Both the position numbers and the translations under genes were made by a program. A stretch of DNA of 64,000 bases from JAKAGZ01 sp963772675 (GTDB lineage: Bacteria > Bacteroidota > Ignavibacteria > Ignavibacteriales > Ignavibacteriaceae): the NCBI GenBank assembly GCA_963772675.1, contig CAVYYF010000002.1, positions 45,905 through 109,904 of the forward strand. The letters run 5' to 3'. The notes below the pieces were generated by a model. It saw only the letters and a program-made list of their open reading frames with translations, made no database searches and had not been told where the DNA came from. This document shows, piece after piece, positions 9,068 through 18,177 of the stretch. The stretch's first letter is position 1. Every line of letters begins with the position of its first letter.

Positions 9068-10480
9068 ATGAAAAACAAAATGAAATATTTAATTTTATTT
9101 ATTGTCACAGCTTTAATCTTTGCCGGCTGCCAGGATAGGTCAGAGTTACTGGCTCCAACAGCGCCTACACCAGTGAGCGGGAATGCTAACCTGACAACTT
9201 ATGTCGCGATCGGAAATAGTCTAACGGCAGGGTATCAATCGAGTGCGTTATATCAATCTGCTCAGGTTTATTCTTACCCTAACCAGATTGCGCAACAGGT
9301 CGGTGCAACATTTGAACAACCGCTTATTGCTGATCCCGGTATAGGTGGTCAGATTAAAATTGTATCGCTAGATCCGTTCGTCACTAAGACTGAACCTGCT
9401 CAGGGTGGCGCTCCGTTGAACTTGAATTATCCGGCACCTTATAATAATTTAGGTATACCGGGTGTTGTTCTCGCTGATGTGATGAATTCAACAGCTACAT
9501 CAGGCTCATATTCCAACAGCCCTTTTATTGATATTATATTAAGAGGGCAGGGTACACAGTTCGCACAAGCAAAGGCGTTGCGTCCGACTTTCATAACTCT
9601 CTGGATTGGAAATAATGATGTACTTGGTTTTGCTACAAGCGGTGGTGCTAATCCCAGCTCGCCGACAGATGCTAACACCTTTGGATTTCTATATGGACAG
9701 CTGGCTGATAGTCTTGCTGCAACAGGTGCTAAAGTGGTAGTTGCTAATATACCAAATGTAACTGCTATCCCTTTCTTCACTACAGTTGGACCGGGATTTG
9801 CACAAACTTTAACTGCAGCAAATGTACCCGGCTTTTACTATCAGGCTCACGGACAGTATTCAGGTACAGCTGGAGCACCTGCTCAATTGACAAGTAACCA
9901 ACTTTTATTGACGCTCATTGCTCAGCCATACTTAGCTTATTTTGGTAAGCCATCAGGTAAATTTTATAGAGACCATAATGCTGATATCTCTTTACTAATT
10001 GCAGGAGGAATTATTGATACTACAAAGCCATTTGGCGCTGATCCAAAGAATCCAATTCCGGACGCATTGATTCTGGATCCAAGTGAAATATCAACTGCTA
10101 ATACTGCAACAGCTAATTTTAATGCTGCAATTCAAGCTGCGGTTAATAAATATCCAAATCAATTTGCTTTGGTTGATATAAATGCAATTTTTAATTCAAT
10201 TGCTCAGAATGGAATTACTGTTAATGGGATAAACTTCACAACAACATTTGTAACTGGTGGTTTATTCAGTCTTGATGGTGTACATCCGACTGCACAGGGT
10301 CAGGCAATAGTTGCTAATGAATTCCTCAAGGTCATTAATTCAAAATTCGGCTCAAACTATTCTTTGATTGATGTATCAACTATACCAGGAAGCGTAGGAT
10401 TAGCAAAGTCTGTAAGTATAAATTTTGCAGATAAAAATACTTTTATAGACCCAAGCTTTATAAAGTATTTAATGTTTTAA
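9068..10480 (+). CDS. SGNH/GDSL-type lipase or esterase, lipoprotein
   Basis: An extracytoplasmic SGNH hydrolase of 470 residues. The lipobox I-F-A-G-C near residue 20 predicts lipidation. Block I is A-I-G-N-S-L-T with nucleophile Ser51. Block III is G-N-N-D near 181-184. Block V is D-G-V-H with Asp403 and His406. I chose ATG 9068 because AAAAGGAT lies just before it; an in-frame TTG at 9050 overlaps that site. The natural ester is unknown. It follows the FadL porin by 19 bases, so the two are probably one transcript, closed by the terminator at 10493. Confidence 0.88.
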   Translation: MKNKMKYLILFIVTALIFAGCQDRSELLAPTAPTPVSGNANLTTYVAIGNSLTAGYQSSALYQSAQVYSYPNQIAQQVGATFEQPLIADPGIGGQIKIVSLDPFVTKTEPAQGGAPLNLNYPAPYNNLGIPGVVLADVMNSTATSGSYSNSPFIDIILRGQGTQFAQAKALRPTFITLWIGNNDVLGFATSGGANPSSPTDANTFGFLYGQLADSLAATGAKVVVANIPNVTAIPFFTTVGPGFAQTLTAANVPGFYYQAHGQYSGTAGAPAQLTSNQLLLTLIAQPYLAYFGKPSGKFYRDHNADISLLIAGGIIDTTKPFGADPKNPIPDALILDPSEISTANTATANFNAAIQAAVNKYPNQFALVDINAIFNSIAQNGITVNGINFTTTFVTGGLFSLDGVHPTAQGQAIVANEFLKVINSKFGSNYSLIDVSTIPGSVGLAKSVSINFADKNTFIDPSFIKYLMF

Positions 10481-10492
10481 TTGTTTAAAAGA

Positions 10493-10524
10493 AAAAAGGG
10501 ATGGTGAATAACCATCCCTTTTTA
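10493..10524 (+). terminator. Terminator between convergent genes
   Basis: AAGGGATGGT pairs with ACCATCCCTT around a GAATA loop, with T-runs on the forward side and an A-run on the other, so it can act in both directions. It separates the lipoprotein esterase from the reverse-strand TPR gene. Confidence 0.88.
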
Positions 10525-10544
10525 TTTTATAAATACATTTACAT

Positions 10545-11324
10545 TTATTCGTCTTTAATTTCTTCAAGTAAACTTTTTGCTTCTGTAATTCTTTGATCAT
10601 CATCTCCTTCTTGTTTGGAACAGGTGGAAACTTTGTTCAGCATTTCTCTAGCTGTAGTATATTCATCTTCTCTTATTAACGAACGGGCATAATCCAAATA
10701 AAACATTCTGAAATTAGGATACAGAGCTATTGCCTTTTTATATTCAACAATGGCAGTTTCGTTATCAGCCCATGCAAGCCCAAGAGGCCATCTTAATAAT
10801 TTAGCTTTTTCGCTGACCTTTGCATTAGACCTTGCCAGGACGTAATGCGCAAGAGCCTGGATGAAGTTTCCCCCATTTCCCAACTTAATTGCCTTTTCGC
10901 AATCATCCTTTGCTGCATTTACCACGCCTCCGACAGAAAATACACCTTTGAATAAAGCAATTTTCCCATTTGCAATCGCGCGCCGTAGATACGTTACTGA
11001 TTTATCGGGCGCTAACTTTACAGCCCGGTCTGCATAAACATAAGCTTTTTGATATTCTGCTAACTGTGCATCCTTTTGTTCATCAGTTTTAGTAGGCATT
11101 TGGTTTGCAACATTTACAGTTACTCTGCTTAATCTCCAGAGTACTTGCCAATTATTTGGTGTTAGTATGTCAGCTTGCTGGTACTTTTGCAGTGCGCCCT
11201 GATCGTTGAAATTAGTGATCAGAGAATCTCCCTGATTTATTAGTTCTTCAGAGGTTTGAGAAAATATATATTGACCGGTAAAAATAATAATACAAATAAA
11301 AGTTGCCTCAAAAACTTTTCTCAT
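10545..11324 (-). CDS. Secreted tetratricopeptide-like protein of unknown function
   Basis: A 259-residue protein with an N-terminal signal peptide (hydrophobic stretch near 6-22 ending F-S-Q). Helical repeats of TPR character follow: a unit near 28-62, one near 88-118 with A-D-R-A-V-K-L-A-P-D, and one near 195-225 with Y-K-K-A-I-A-L-Y-P-N. It resembles the predicted periplasmic TPR proteins widespread in the Bacteroidetes/Chlorobi group, so a scaffolding role is likely but its partner is unknown. It is transcribed alone, divergently from the SPOR lipoprotein gene, with the shared promoter region at about 11325-11485. Confidence 0.7.
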   Translation of the reverse strand: MRKVFEATFICIIIFTGQYIFSQTSEELINQGDSLITNFNDQGALQKYQQADILTPNNWQVLWRLSRVTVNVANQMPTKTDEQKDAQLAEYQKAYVYADRAVKLAPDKSVTYLRRAIANGKIALFKGVFSVGGVVNAAKDDCEKAIKLGNGGNFIQALAHYVLARSNAKVSEKAKLLRWPLGLAWADNETAIVEYKKAIALYPNFRMFYLDYARSLIREDEYTTAREMLNKVSTCSKQEGDDDQRITEAKSLLEEIKDE

Positions 11325-11485
11325 AATATTAGCCCCTCATAATATAAATTAACTATGATAATTATAAACATAAAATACCCTGATGTTGGACAACAAGCAA
11401 TTATAGTTTTTGTTTTTAGCTTTGATTCAGTAAAAGAATAGATTATTTTAAGCTAGTTATTATTAATAAAAAGGAACAAAGTGAA

Positions 11486-11959
11486 ATGATAAAAAAGAAG
11501 TTAAGTTTAATATTATCATTGCTGATTTTGTCTTTTTTACTGGTTTCCTGTGGTTCAAGCAGGCATGATATGAGTGAGCAGGATGGGTATTCTAACGATT
11601 CTGTTTATGTTTTTGACAAACCGTTATCTCCTCCGCCACCGGCTCCTGACACAACATCAGTTCAGCCAAAGGTGCTGCCTCCTACAACCCCACTTCCGCC
11701 ACCTGTTGCTAATGAAACATATTATTATATAATACAGATCGGAGCATTCAAGTCAAATGAAAGAGCTCAGGCTCTTGCGGATTCAGCTAAAAAAGAAATA
11801 AGTAACAAAATTGAAATTTCATACAGCAGTAGGGTAAATCTTTATGTTGTGCATTTAATGCCACCTTATGCAACAAAAACGGCGGCACAAACAGCAAGGG
11901 AAGACCTCTGGAAGAAGAATAAATTTAAAGATGCGTGGATACTTACTGTAAGAAAATAA
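11486..11959 (+). CDS. SPOR-domain lipoprotein
   Basis: A 157-residue lipoprotein: signal peptide with lipobox L-V-S-C near residue 22, a proline-rich linker near 50-80 that could reach across the periplasm, and a C-terminal SPOR domain (about 82-155) beginning Y-Y-I-I-Q-I-G-A-F. SPOR domains bind peptidoglycan stripped of stem peptides, typically at the division site, so a role in septal wall remodelling is likely. It stands alone between a divergent gene and ssb. An A-A-G-G-A-A-C-A-type site precedes the ATG. Confidence 0.85.
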   Translation: MIKKKLSLILSLLILSFLLVSCGSSRHDMSEQDGYSNDSVYVFDKPLSPPPPAPDTTSVQPKVLPPTTPLPPPVANETYYYIIQIGAFKSNERAQALADSAKKEISNKIEISYSSRVNLYVVHLMPPYATKTAAQTAREDLWKKNKFKDAWILTVRK

Positions 11960-12100
11960 TTTAAGTAATATCTTTAACACTATATTCTTTAATAATTTAA
12001 TAGAAATATATAAATAAAAAATAAACTATTGGATTTTTATTAAAAATTGTTAACTTAAACACTCAACTCAATTTTTATAAAAAATCAAGGGAGAATCGAT

Positions 12101-12529
12101 ATGGCTTTTTCACTTAACAGAATCGAACTGATTGGTAATCTCGGAAGAGATGCTGAAACAAGGTTTACAACCAACAATCTTTCTGTTACATCGTTTTCAA
12201 TAGCTACTACTTATAGCTATAAAGGAAAGGATGGGAATTATGTGAATGAAACCACATGGCACAATTGTGTGGGTTTTAACATTTCTGATTTCTATAAAGA
12301 TAACCTGAAAAAAGGGAAGAAATTTTATGTCGAGGGAAGACTGACAAAAAGGGATTATACAGATAAGGAAGGGAACAAGAGATATTCAACGGATGTAGTT
12401 GTAGATAAATTAATTCCGCTAGAATCAACTGGTGGTTCCGGAAGTTCAAATTATAATAACTCTTCTGTGGGTGACAATGCGAGCGAGCCTGATGTACAGG
12501 TGGAAAATAATGATGACCTGCCATTTTAG
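12101..12529 (+). CDS. ssb: Single-stranded DNA-binding protein
   Basis: A 142-residue SSB. The OB fold covers about 1-108, with the family opening N-R-I-E-L-I-G-N-L-G-R-D and the T-T-W-H-N-C-V-G-F aromatic segment. A short Ser/Asn-rich flexible linker follows, and the acidic tip ends D-D-L-P-F, the peptide that recruits replication and repair partners. Length and tip are normal for the main chromosomal SSB. AAGGGAG lies ahead of the ATG. Its transcript may continue into the CorC-like gene 35 bases later. Confidence 0.95.
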   Translation: MAFSLNRIELIGNLGRDAETRFTTNNLSVTSFSIATTYSYKGKDGNYVNETTWHNCVGFNISDFYKDNLKKGKKFYVEGRLTKRDYTDKEGNKRYSTDVVVDKLIPLESTGGSGSSNYNNSSVGDNASEPDVQVENNDDLPF

Positions 12530-12564
12530 AATTTATGTTCAACAATACAGGAGTTATTTAATTT

Positions 12565-13848
12565 TTGGACGTTGACTGGCAAGTTAAAATTATTTCAATC
12601 CTTATTCTTTTTGTCGGTTCTGCTTTTTTCTCCGGCTCTGAAATTGCACTTTTTTCACTTAACAGAAAAAACCTAAAGAATTATCTATCTGCCAATCACA
12701 TGATTGGCAGATACCTTTTTCAGCTTCTTCAATTTCCACGCAGACTTCTTGTCACTATTTTGATCGGAAATACAATAGTCAATGTTGCAGCTTCTATCAT
12801 AGCCGTTTCATTAGCTCTTGAATTTGCTCAGCATTATTCAATATCAAAAGAGATTGCTTTAACTCTACAGATAATACTGCTTACTCTTTTTATCGTAACA
12901 TTCGGAGAACTCATTCCTAAAGTATGGGCTTCAAAAAATCCGCTCGCATTCTCAAAATTTTGTGCAGTACCACTTTATTTGATGAGCACCTTTCTTTATC
13001 CCATCTCGGAAATTATAACGGAAGTTATCAGAATTTCTGTTTCAAAACTTAAATTTGATAAGACTAAAATAGCAATGAAACCCGATGAGCTTTCAGAACT
13101 TGCAAAACTTAGCAGGGAAAGAGGGACAATTGTTGAAGAAGAACAGGGGCTGATTCATAGCATTGTAAATTTTCGATCTGTATTTGTACAGGAAGTGATG
13201 ACGCCAAGAGTTGATATTATAGCTGTCGCTGACGTTTCCAATCTTCCAGATTTGCTGGAAATCATTAATTCATCAGGTCATAGCAGGCTCCCTTTATATC
13301 ATAATGATTTGGACAACATTACCGGCGTAGTTTACGCGAAAGATCTTCTCCCATTTATAAAAGATAAAGAAAAACAAAAAATGTTTTCGGTCAATGGTAT
13401 TGCCAGAAAAATATTGTTTGTTCCCGCGACAAAAATGATAAGCGATTTGATGCGTGTATTTCAGGAAAAAAAGATGCATATTGCTGTGGTTGTTGATGAG
13501 TACGGTGGTACTGCTGGCGTAATAACCCTTGAAGATATTCTTGAAGAAATAATTGGTGAGATCAGGGACGAATTTGATAAAGAAGAAAGTCCAGTTATAA
13601 AGATTTCAGAATTGAAATATATGGTGCTTGGGAAATTTCCAATCAGTGAACTAAATGAGCTTCTAAATGTTAATTTAATGACAGAAAATAGTGACTTCGA
13701 AACAGTAGGTGGAATGGTATTGAATCAAGCCGGACACATACCTAAAGAGGGCTATTCATTTTCTCTGGAAAATCATAATTTTACAGTTAAGGAAATTTCC
13801 AATAAAAGAATAAAAAAAGTCTTGATAGAAAGAATAAATACAGAATAA
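12565..13848 (+). CDS. CNNM/CBS-domain transporter-like protein (HlyC/CorC, GldE-like)
   Basis: A 427-residue membrane protein of the hemolysin C/CorC family, linked to divalent cation efflux. The CNNM (DUF21) domain has four helices (about 8-30, 60-85, 90-120, 130-150). Two CBS domains lie at about 205-325, with V-M-T-P-R-V-D and V-V-D-E-Y-G-G-T-A-G. A CorC-type C-terminal domain lies near 345-425. In gliding Bacteroidetes this family member sits beside ssb and is called GldE; the ssb neighbour here matches that order, but no gliding gene is seen. The start is TTG with AGGAG eleven bases upstream. A perfect palindrome lies inside the gene at 12687-12712. Confidence 0.88.
   Translation: MDVDWQVKIISILILFVGSAFFSGSEIALFSLNRKNLKNYLSANHMIGRYLFQLLQFPRRLLVTILIGNTIVNVAASIIAVSLALEFAQHYSISKEIALTLQIILLTLFIVTFGELIPKVWASKNPLAFSKFCAVPLYLMSTFLYPISEIITEVIRISVSKLKFDKTKIAMKPDELSELAKLSRERGTIVEEEQGLIHSIVNFRSVFVQEVMTPRVDIIAVADVSNLPDLLEIINSSGHSRLPLYHNDLDNITGVVYAKDLLPFIKDKEKQKMFSVNGIARKILFVPATKMISDLMRVFQEKKMHIAVVVDEYGGTAGVITLEDILEEIIGEIRDEFDKEESPVIKISELKYMVLGKFPISELNELLNVNLMTENSDFETVGGMVLNQAGHIPKEGYSFSLENHNFTVKEISNKRIKKVLIERINTE
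12687..12712. repeat. Perfect 12-bp inverted repeat inside the CorC-like gene
   Basis: ATCTGCCAATCA and TGATTGGCAGAT flank a two-base centre and are followed three bases later by TTTTT. As RNA it can form an 11-bp stem with a four-base loop. It lies in coding sequence for S-A-N-H-M-I-G-R-Y, early in the membrane domain. The shape recalls an intrinsic terminator or attenuator; function is unproven. Confidence 0.6.
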
Positions 13849-13856
13849 AGATATGC

Positions 13857-14237
13857 ATGAAAAAAGGTTGCTTTATAAAAGGAATTATTCTCCTTACAAT
13901 TATTGTTGCTTCGATTACATATATTATTCAGAATAAGTTTAATGACTTCATTTTTACACCAGGCAAAAAATTAATTTTGCCTATTTTTGTAAATGATTTT
14001 AAGAAAAACCTTAAATATGTAAAAGATAGCCCCCAAAAGGATTCATTAAATTTATTTATTAAGAATTATCTTGAGGATTCTAAGAACATTAAAGATTTGT
14101 CTGATAGTTCACTAAAACCCCTGGTTAGAGAGATATATAATATAACATCGGATAGCGTTATTAGTCCGGCAGAATTAAAAAATATTAAAGATTTCATAAG
14201 ATTAAGACGACAAAATGAAAGATCAGAGAAAAACTGA
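13857..14237 (+). CDS. Hypothetical single-pass membrane protein
   Basis: A 126-residue protein I do not recognise. A basic N-terminus and one membrane helix (about 8-24) anchor a polar, lysine-rich extracytoplasmic part with helical character, which may form a short coiled structure. It starts eight bases after the CorC-like gene and its last 23 bases overlap the mlaD-like start, so it is co-transcribed and probably translationally coupled with the MCE protein. That position suggests an envelope role beside the lipid-transport protein; this is inference from context only. Confidence 0.65.
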   Translation: MKKGCFIKGIILLTIIVASITYIIQNKFNDFIFTPGKKLILPIFVNDFKKNLKYVKDSPQKDSLNLFIKNYLEDSKNIKDLSDSSLKPLVREIYNITSDSVISPAELKNIKDFIRLRRQNERSEKN

Positions 14238-15129
14238 AATAAGAGTTGGAATTATAGTAGTAGTAGGGCTTTTACTGTTCCTCTGGATTCTGGGTTGGGC
14301 GAAAAACTTCAGCTTTGTTTCAAATAAAAAGGAAACAGTTGTTATATTTAAAAATGTTGCCGGACTGGAAATTGGTGATAATGTAACTGTTAATGGAGTT
14401 AGAAAAGGTTATGTAAAAGATATGCAAATAAAAGGCGACCAGGTTTTTGTGGCCCTTTCCCTTGATAAAGATGTATCACTAAACAAGGATGCTTCTTTTG
14501 CAGTTGCAATGCTTGATTTGATGGGAGGCAAAAGAATTGAAATTCAGCCTGGTACATTAACTGAGCCTTTTGATTATGGCAAAGTTCATCAGGGGAAATT
14601 CTTTGCTGATATTCCTTATGTGATGTCAATGGTCGGAAATATGCAGGAAGATATTGCGGGTTCTCTTAAAGACATTGAGATAACTTTAAAATCCCTAAAT
14701 AATTACCTGACTGATGAGCAATTTAATAAAAATGTAAAAACTTCTATTTCAAATCTTAGCGGCCTTACCGATAAATTAAATTCAATTTTAAGTGAAAACA
14801 GGGATGACATAAAGCAATTAATTTCTAATAGTAATTCGCTTGCTAAAGATGCTAATAAAATGATAAACGATAATAAAGCCAATGTAGCGACTTCATTAGG
14901 AAATCTTAAAACTGTTCTGCAAAAAACAGATACTTTGTTGACAAAAATAAATTCTATAGCAACTGAAACCACTGATAAGAAAAATAATCTTGGCAAGTTG
15001 CTTTATGATAAAGAATTTTATGACAATCTAAATATTTCGCTCAAACAACTGAATGAATTAACCAAGCTATTAATAAAGCAACTTCAGGATGAAGGTGTTA
15101 ATGTCGATGCGCACATCAGTATTTTTTAA
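14215..15129 (+). CDS. mlaD: MlaD/MCE family lipid-transport protein
   Basis: A 304-residue MCE-domain protein. One N-terminal membrane helix (about 9-29) is followed by an MCE domain at about 38-118 with V-A-G-L-E-I-G-D-N-V-T-V-N-G-V near its start. A long helical tail (about 140-300) comes next. MlaD-type hexamers carry phospholipids between membranes with an MlaE permease and MlaF ATPase. Neither partner is nearby, so they must be elsewhere. The gene overlaps its predecessor by 23 bases and the start of ggt lies inside its last codons. Confidence 0.88.
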   Translation: MKDQRKTEIRVGIIVVVGLLLFLWILGWAKNFSFVSNKKETVVIFKNVAGLEIGDNVTVNGVRKGYVKDMQIKGDQVFVALSLDKDVSLNKDASFAVAMLDLMGGKRIEIQPGTLTEPFDYGKVHQGKFFADIPYVMSMVGNMQEDIAGSLKDIEITLKSLNNYLTDEQFNKNVKTSISNLSGLTDKLNSILSENRDDIKQLISNSNSLAKDANKMINDNKANVATSLGNLKTVLQKTDTLLTKINSIATETTDKKNNLGKLLYDKEFYDNLNISLKQLNELTKLLIKQLQDEGVNVDAHISIF

Positions 15130-16834
15130 GAAGTCTTCATTCACTATCCTCCTAATATTGGCTCTAAACCCTGTTACAATTTCAGAAGCTTCTGGACCTG
15201 TACGATCTAAACATGGCATGGTAGTTTCAGCTAGTACTATTGCCTCCAAAGTCGGTGTAGAAATAATGAAAAGGGGAGGTAATGCAGTTGATGCGGCGGT
15301 TGCCGTGGGATTTGCATTGGCAGTTACCTATCCCTATGCTGGTAATATTGGCGGGGGTGGTTTTATGGTTATTCATCTACAAAACGGGGAAAACACCACA
15401 ATAGATTTTCGGGAGAAGGCACCACTAGCTGCCAGCAAAAATATGTTTCTTGATAAAAACGGGAAATATATTCCGGCGCTAAGTCAGCAAGGAACAACCT
15501 CGGCAGGTGTACCGGGGAGTGTTGCCGGGCTAATTTATGCGCTCAACAAGTATGGTACAATGAACCTGAAAGATGTTATTCAACCTGCAATTGATCTTGC
15601 CAGAAACGGTTGGGCGATTGATTATAAGACTGCTGAAGAATTTAAAAACGAATTAGCGGATTTTAAAAAGTATCCTTCATCCTACAAAATTTTTTCGAAG
15701 AAGGATGAAGCTTACAAAGAAGGTGATATATTTCGACAACCCGACCTTGCCTGGACGCTTGAACAAATAAAAGAAGAAGGTAGCGAAGGCTTTTATAATG
15801 GAAAGGTTGCTGAACTTCTTATAAAGCAAATTCGATCAATGGGCGGATATATAACACAGGAAGACCTTGATAAATATAAAATTGTTGAGAGAAAACCTGT
15901 GACCGGAACTTATCGCGGCTATGAGATTGTCTCAATGCCGCCACCGAGCTCAGGCGGAATTGCCTTAATTGAACTATTAAATATCCTTGAAAATTATCAT
16001 TTTAAATATGAGGACTGGGGCAGTAGTGAATATGTACACAGATTAGTTGAGGCGATGAAATATGTTTATGCGGACAGGACCTACAATCTTGGTGATCCTG
16101 ATTTCTATGATGTTCCTGAACAGAAATTAATTTCAAAAAATTATGCGGAATCAATTTTTGATAAAATTGAAAAAACAAAAGATAAAGCGGTTTCTGCAAA
16201 TCAAATATCATTTTATAAGCCATCGAATTATAAAGAAAGTACTGAGACTACACATTATTCCGTTTACGATGAAAAAGGAAACGCGGTTAGTGTAACAACC
16301 ACAATAAATTCTGCCTTTGGATCAAAAATAGTTGTAGATGGTGCCGGCTTTCTTTTAAATAATGAAATGGATGATTTTAGTGCAAAACCAGGGGAGCCAA
16401 ATCAATTTGGATTACTGGGCACGGAAGCTAATTCAATACAACCCGAAAAAAGAATGCTTAGCTCGATGACTCCAACTATAGTTTTAAAAAACGACAAACC
16501 GTATTTAATTATAGGTTCTCCCGGGGGATCAACTATTATAACGGTCGTTCTTCAGGTTATTATGAATTGCATAGATTTTAATATGAATATTAGCAAGGCA
16601 ATAGCAGCGCCGAGAATTCATAACCAGTGGTACCCGGATGTAATTTATTCTGAGAAATTTGCGTTGAGTAAAGATGTTATTAATAATTTAATACAAATGG
16701 GATACAGGCTTGTTAATATTACAAGAAAATTTCGTATACTTGGTCTTGCGGAAGGAATAAAGATTGATAATAAAAATAATATAATTTTCGGAGCAGCTGA
16801 CCCAAGGGGAAGTGGTTCAGCTGAGGGATATTAA
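15107..16834 (+). CDS. ggt: Gamma-glutamyltransferase
   Basis: Periplasmic or secreted enzyme cleaving gamma-glutamyl bonds of glutathione and similar compounds. About 575 residues: a signal peptide ends near S-E-A-S, and the large subunit contains F-R-E-K-A-P, where the Arg binds the substrate carboxylate. T-T-H-Y-S-V marks the self-cleavage site, whose Thr becomes the small-subunit nucleophile. The small subunit carries G-S-P-G-G. I chose ATG 15107 because AAGGTG lies nine bases before it; in-frame ATGs at 15089 and 15101 also exist. The start overlaps mlaD by 23 bases, a coupling with no obvious functional reason. acpS follows after five bases. Confidence 0.93.
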   Translation: MRTSVFFKKSSFTILLILALNPVTISEASGPVRSKHGMVVSASTIASKVGVEIMKRGGNAVDAAVAVGFALAVTYPYAGNIGGGGFMVIHLQNGENTTIDFREKAPLAASKNMFLDKNGKYIPALSQQGTTSAGVPGSVAGLIYALNKYGTMNLKDVIQPAIDLARNGWAIDYKTAEEFKNELADFKKYPSSYKIFSKKDEAYKEGDIFRQPDLAWTLEQIKEEGSEGFYNGKVAELLIKQIRSMGGYITQEDLDKYKIVERKPVTGTYRGYEIVSMPPPSSGGIALIELLNILENYHFKYEDWGSSEYVHRLVEAMKYVYADRTYNLGDPDFYDVPEQKLISKNYAESIFDKIEKTKDKAVSANQISFYKPSNYKESTETTHYSVYDEKGNAVSVTTTINSAFGSKIVVDGAGFLLNNEMDDFSAKPGEPNQFGLLGTEANSIQPEKRMLSSMTPTIVLKNDKPYLIIGSPGGSTIITVVLQVIMNCIDFNMNISKAIAAPRIHNQWYPDVIYSEKFALSKDVINNLIQMGYRLVNITRKFRILGLAEGIKIDNKNNIIFGAADPRGSGSAEGY

Positions 16835-16839
16835 TATTT

Positions 16840-17217
16840 ATGATATTCGGAATAGGAATTGACATAATAGAAATTGACAGGATTAAGGAAAGCATTGATA
16901 GATTCGGTGATAAATTTCTTAATAAAATTTACACAAAATCAGAATTGGAATATTGTTTAAGTAAATCGAGTAAGTATCAGCATCTTGCTGCAAGATTTGC
17001 TGCAAAGGAAGCTGTTTATAAAGCACTTACATCAGGCTGGCATGAGAAAGCTACCTGGCAGGATATTGAAATATCTAATGAGCCTAACGGTATGCCTATT
17101 GTAAATTTGAATGGTAAACTGAAAACATTTTTGTCAAAAGAAAACAGTCTCAGAATATCAATGAGTCACTCCAGGGATTATGTTGCCTGTGTCGCAATAA
17201 TCTACAAAAATTCATAA
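16840..17217 (+). CDS. acpS: Holo-[acyl-carrier-protein] synthase
   Basis: Transfers 4'-phosphopantetheine from CoA to apo-acyl carrier protein. The 125 residues carry the AcpS signatures: G-I-G-I-D-I-I-E-I-D-R with the Mg-binding Asp8, and R-F-A-A-K-E-A-V-Y-K-A-L with the Glu near 58. Length is normal for a trimeric AcpS. It begins five bases after ggt and likely shares its transcript. No acyl carrier protein gene lies in the window. Confidence 0.95.
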   Translation: MIFGIGIDIIEIDRIKESIDRFGDKFLNKIYTKSELEYCLSKSSKYQHLAARFAAKEAVYKALTSGWHEKATWQDIEISNEPNGMPIVNLNGKLKTFLSKENSLRISMSHSRDYVACVAIIYKNS

Positions 17218-17336
17218 ACTTACTCCATAAAACCCAAATTATCAGTATAAGCCAACACAGTTTAATAAAATAAGCTTGATAAATAATGTCTAAATTATAT
17301 ATATTTAAACATTTAAGATTTCAAGTAAAACATTAA

Positions 17337-17555
17337 GTGAAACCTGAAAGTAAATTTTTAACAAAGAGAAACTTTAATGTCTTTACTTATATTTCTATTA
17401 TTATCATTGTAGTTTTGTTGGTTTTGATGCCCACTGAATCAATACCCATTCTTTGGGTTAAAATATTTCTTGGATTCAGTATTTTTCTATTTATTGTCAG
17501 AATTATTTTAAAAATTTATTTTAGTACTCAGGATAAAAAAGATTTAGGAGGTTAG
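17337..17555 (+). CDS. Small two-helix membrane protein, unknown function
   Basis: A 72-residue frame with a GTG start, a basic N-terminus, two hydrophobic stretches (about 15-32 and 41-62) separated by a short turn with Pro, and a charged tail. The tail of the gene runs through AGGAGG at about 17545-17551, which could serve the HNH gene downstream, though that spacing is long. I recognise no family. Its codon use resembles its neighbours, and a hydrophobic frame of this length with two clean helices is unlikely to be chance. Confidence 0.5.
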   Translation: MKPESKFLTKRNFNVFTYISIIIIVVLLVLMPTESIPILWVKIFLGFSIFLFIVRIILKIYFSTQDKKDLGG

Positions 17556-17587
17556 TCTTCGAATCTTCGAAACGTGTAAATGGTAAG

Positions 17588-18091
17588 TTGAATGCAAAGG
17601 TTCTTATTCTAAACCAAAGCTATGAACCTTTAACAATCTGTAATATTAAAAAAGCAGTTATATTAATTTACCTTGGAAAAGCCGAACTTATACTTGAGGA
17701 TGGTAGAAAAAATCTCAGGTCAGTTTCCAGAGTTTATCCCTGGCCAAGTATAATACGCCTTAGCCGATTTATTACAATTCCCTACAAAAAAGTTGTTCTC
17801 ACAAGGAAAAACATACTAAGAAGAGATTCCTATAAATGTGCATATTGCGGCAGAAGTGATCTTCCTTTAACAATTGATCATGTTCTTCCCAAAGCTAGAG
17901 GTGGAACCGATTCGTGGGAAAACCTTGTGTGCGCCTGCACGTCATGCAATAATAAAAAGGGAGATAGGACCCCTGACGAAGCTAATCTAAATTTGCTTAA
18001 TAAGCCATTCAAACCAAGCCATATAATGTTCATCAAAAACGTAGTAGGGAAACTGGACGATAATTGGAAACCTTATCTTTACCTTTCTTAA
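17588..18091 (+). CDS. HNH endonuclease family protein
   Basis: A 167-residue protein with a C-terminal HNH domain: C-A-Y-C-G-R-S-D-L near 79, then L-T-I-D-H-V-L-P-K-A-R-G-G, W-E-N-L-V and C-x-x-C-N-N-K-K-G-D. The paired Cys-x-x-Cys motifs bind a structural zinc, and His of D-H plus Asn form the metal-dependent nickase site. The N-terminal 75 residues (opening L-I-L-N-Q-S-Y-E-P-L) belong to a widespread chromosomal HNH subfamily whose role is unknown. It is not inside a restriction system or prophage here. The start is TTG. Confidence 0.88.
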   Translation: MNAKVLILNQSYEPLTICNIKKAVILIYLGKAELILEDGRKNLRSVSRVYPWPSIIRLSRFITIPYKKVVLTRKNILRRDSYKCAYCGRSDLPLTIDHVLPKARGGTDSWENLVCACTSCNNKKGDRTPDEANLNLLNKPFKPSHIMFIKNVVGKLDDNWKPYLYLS

Positions 18092-18177
18092 GATTTTGCC
18101 TTAACTAATAAATAATAAGATTATTACTCACTTTATTATTATTTTATTTGATCAATTACTAAACTTTTTACTCTTTT

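Noticed and set aside
17588..18091. HNH gene as part of a restriction or phage defence system
   Set aside because: No methyltransferase, helicase or toxin gene is near; both neighbours are ordinary. This subfamily is a widespread lone chromosomal gene.
18092..18177. T-box or other leader control of trpS
   Set aside because: Only 86 AT-rich bases precede the ATG, with no T-box sequence, no tryptophan leader peptide and no terminator-like stem.
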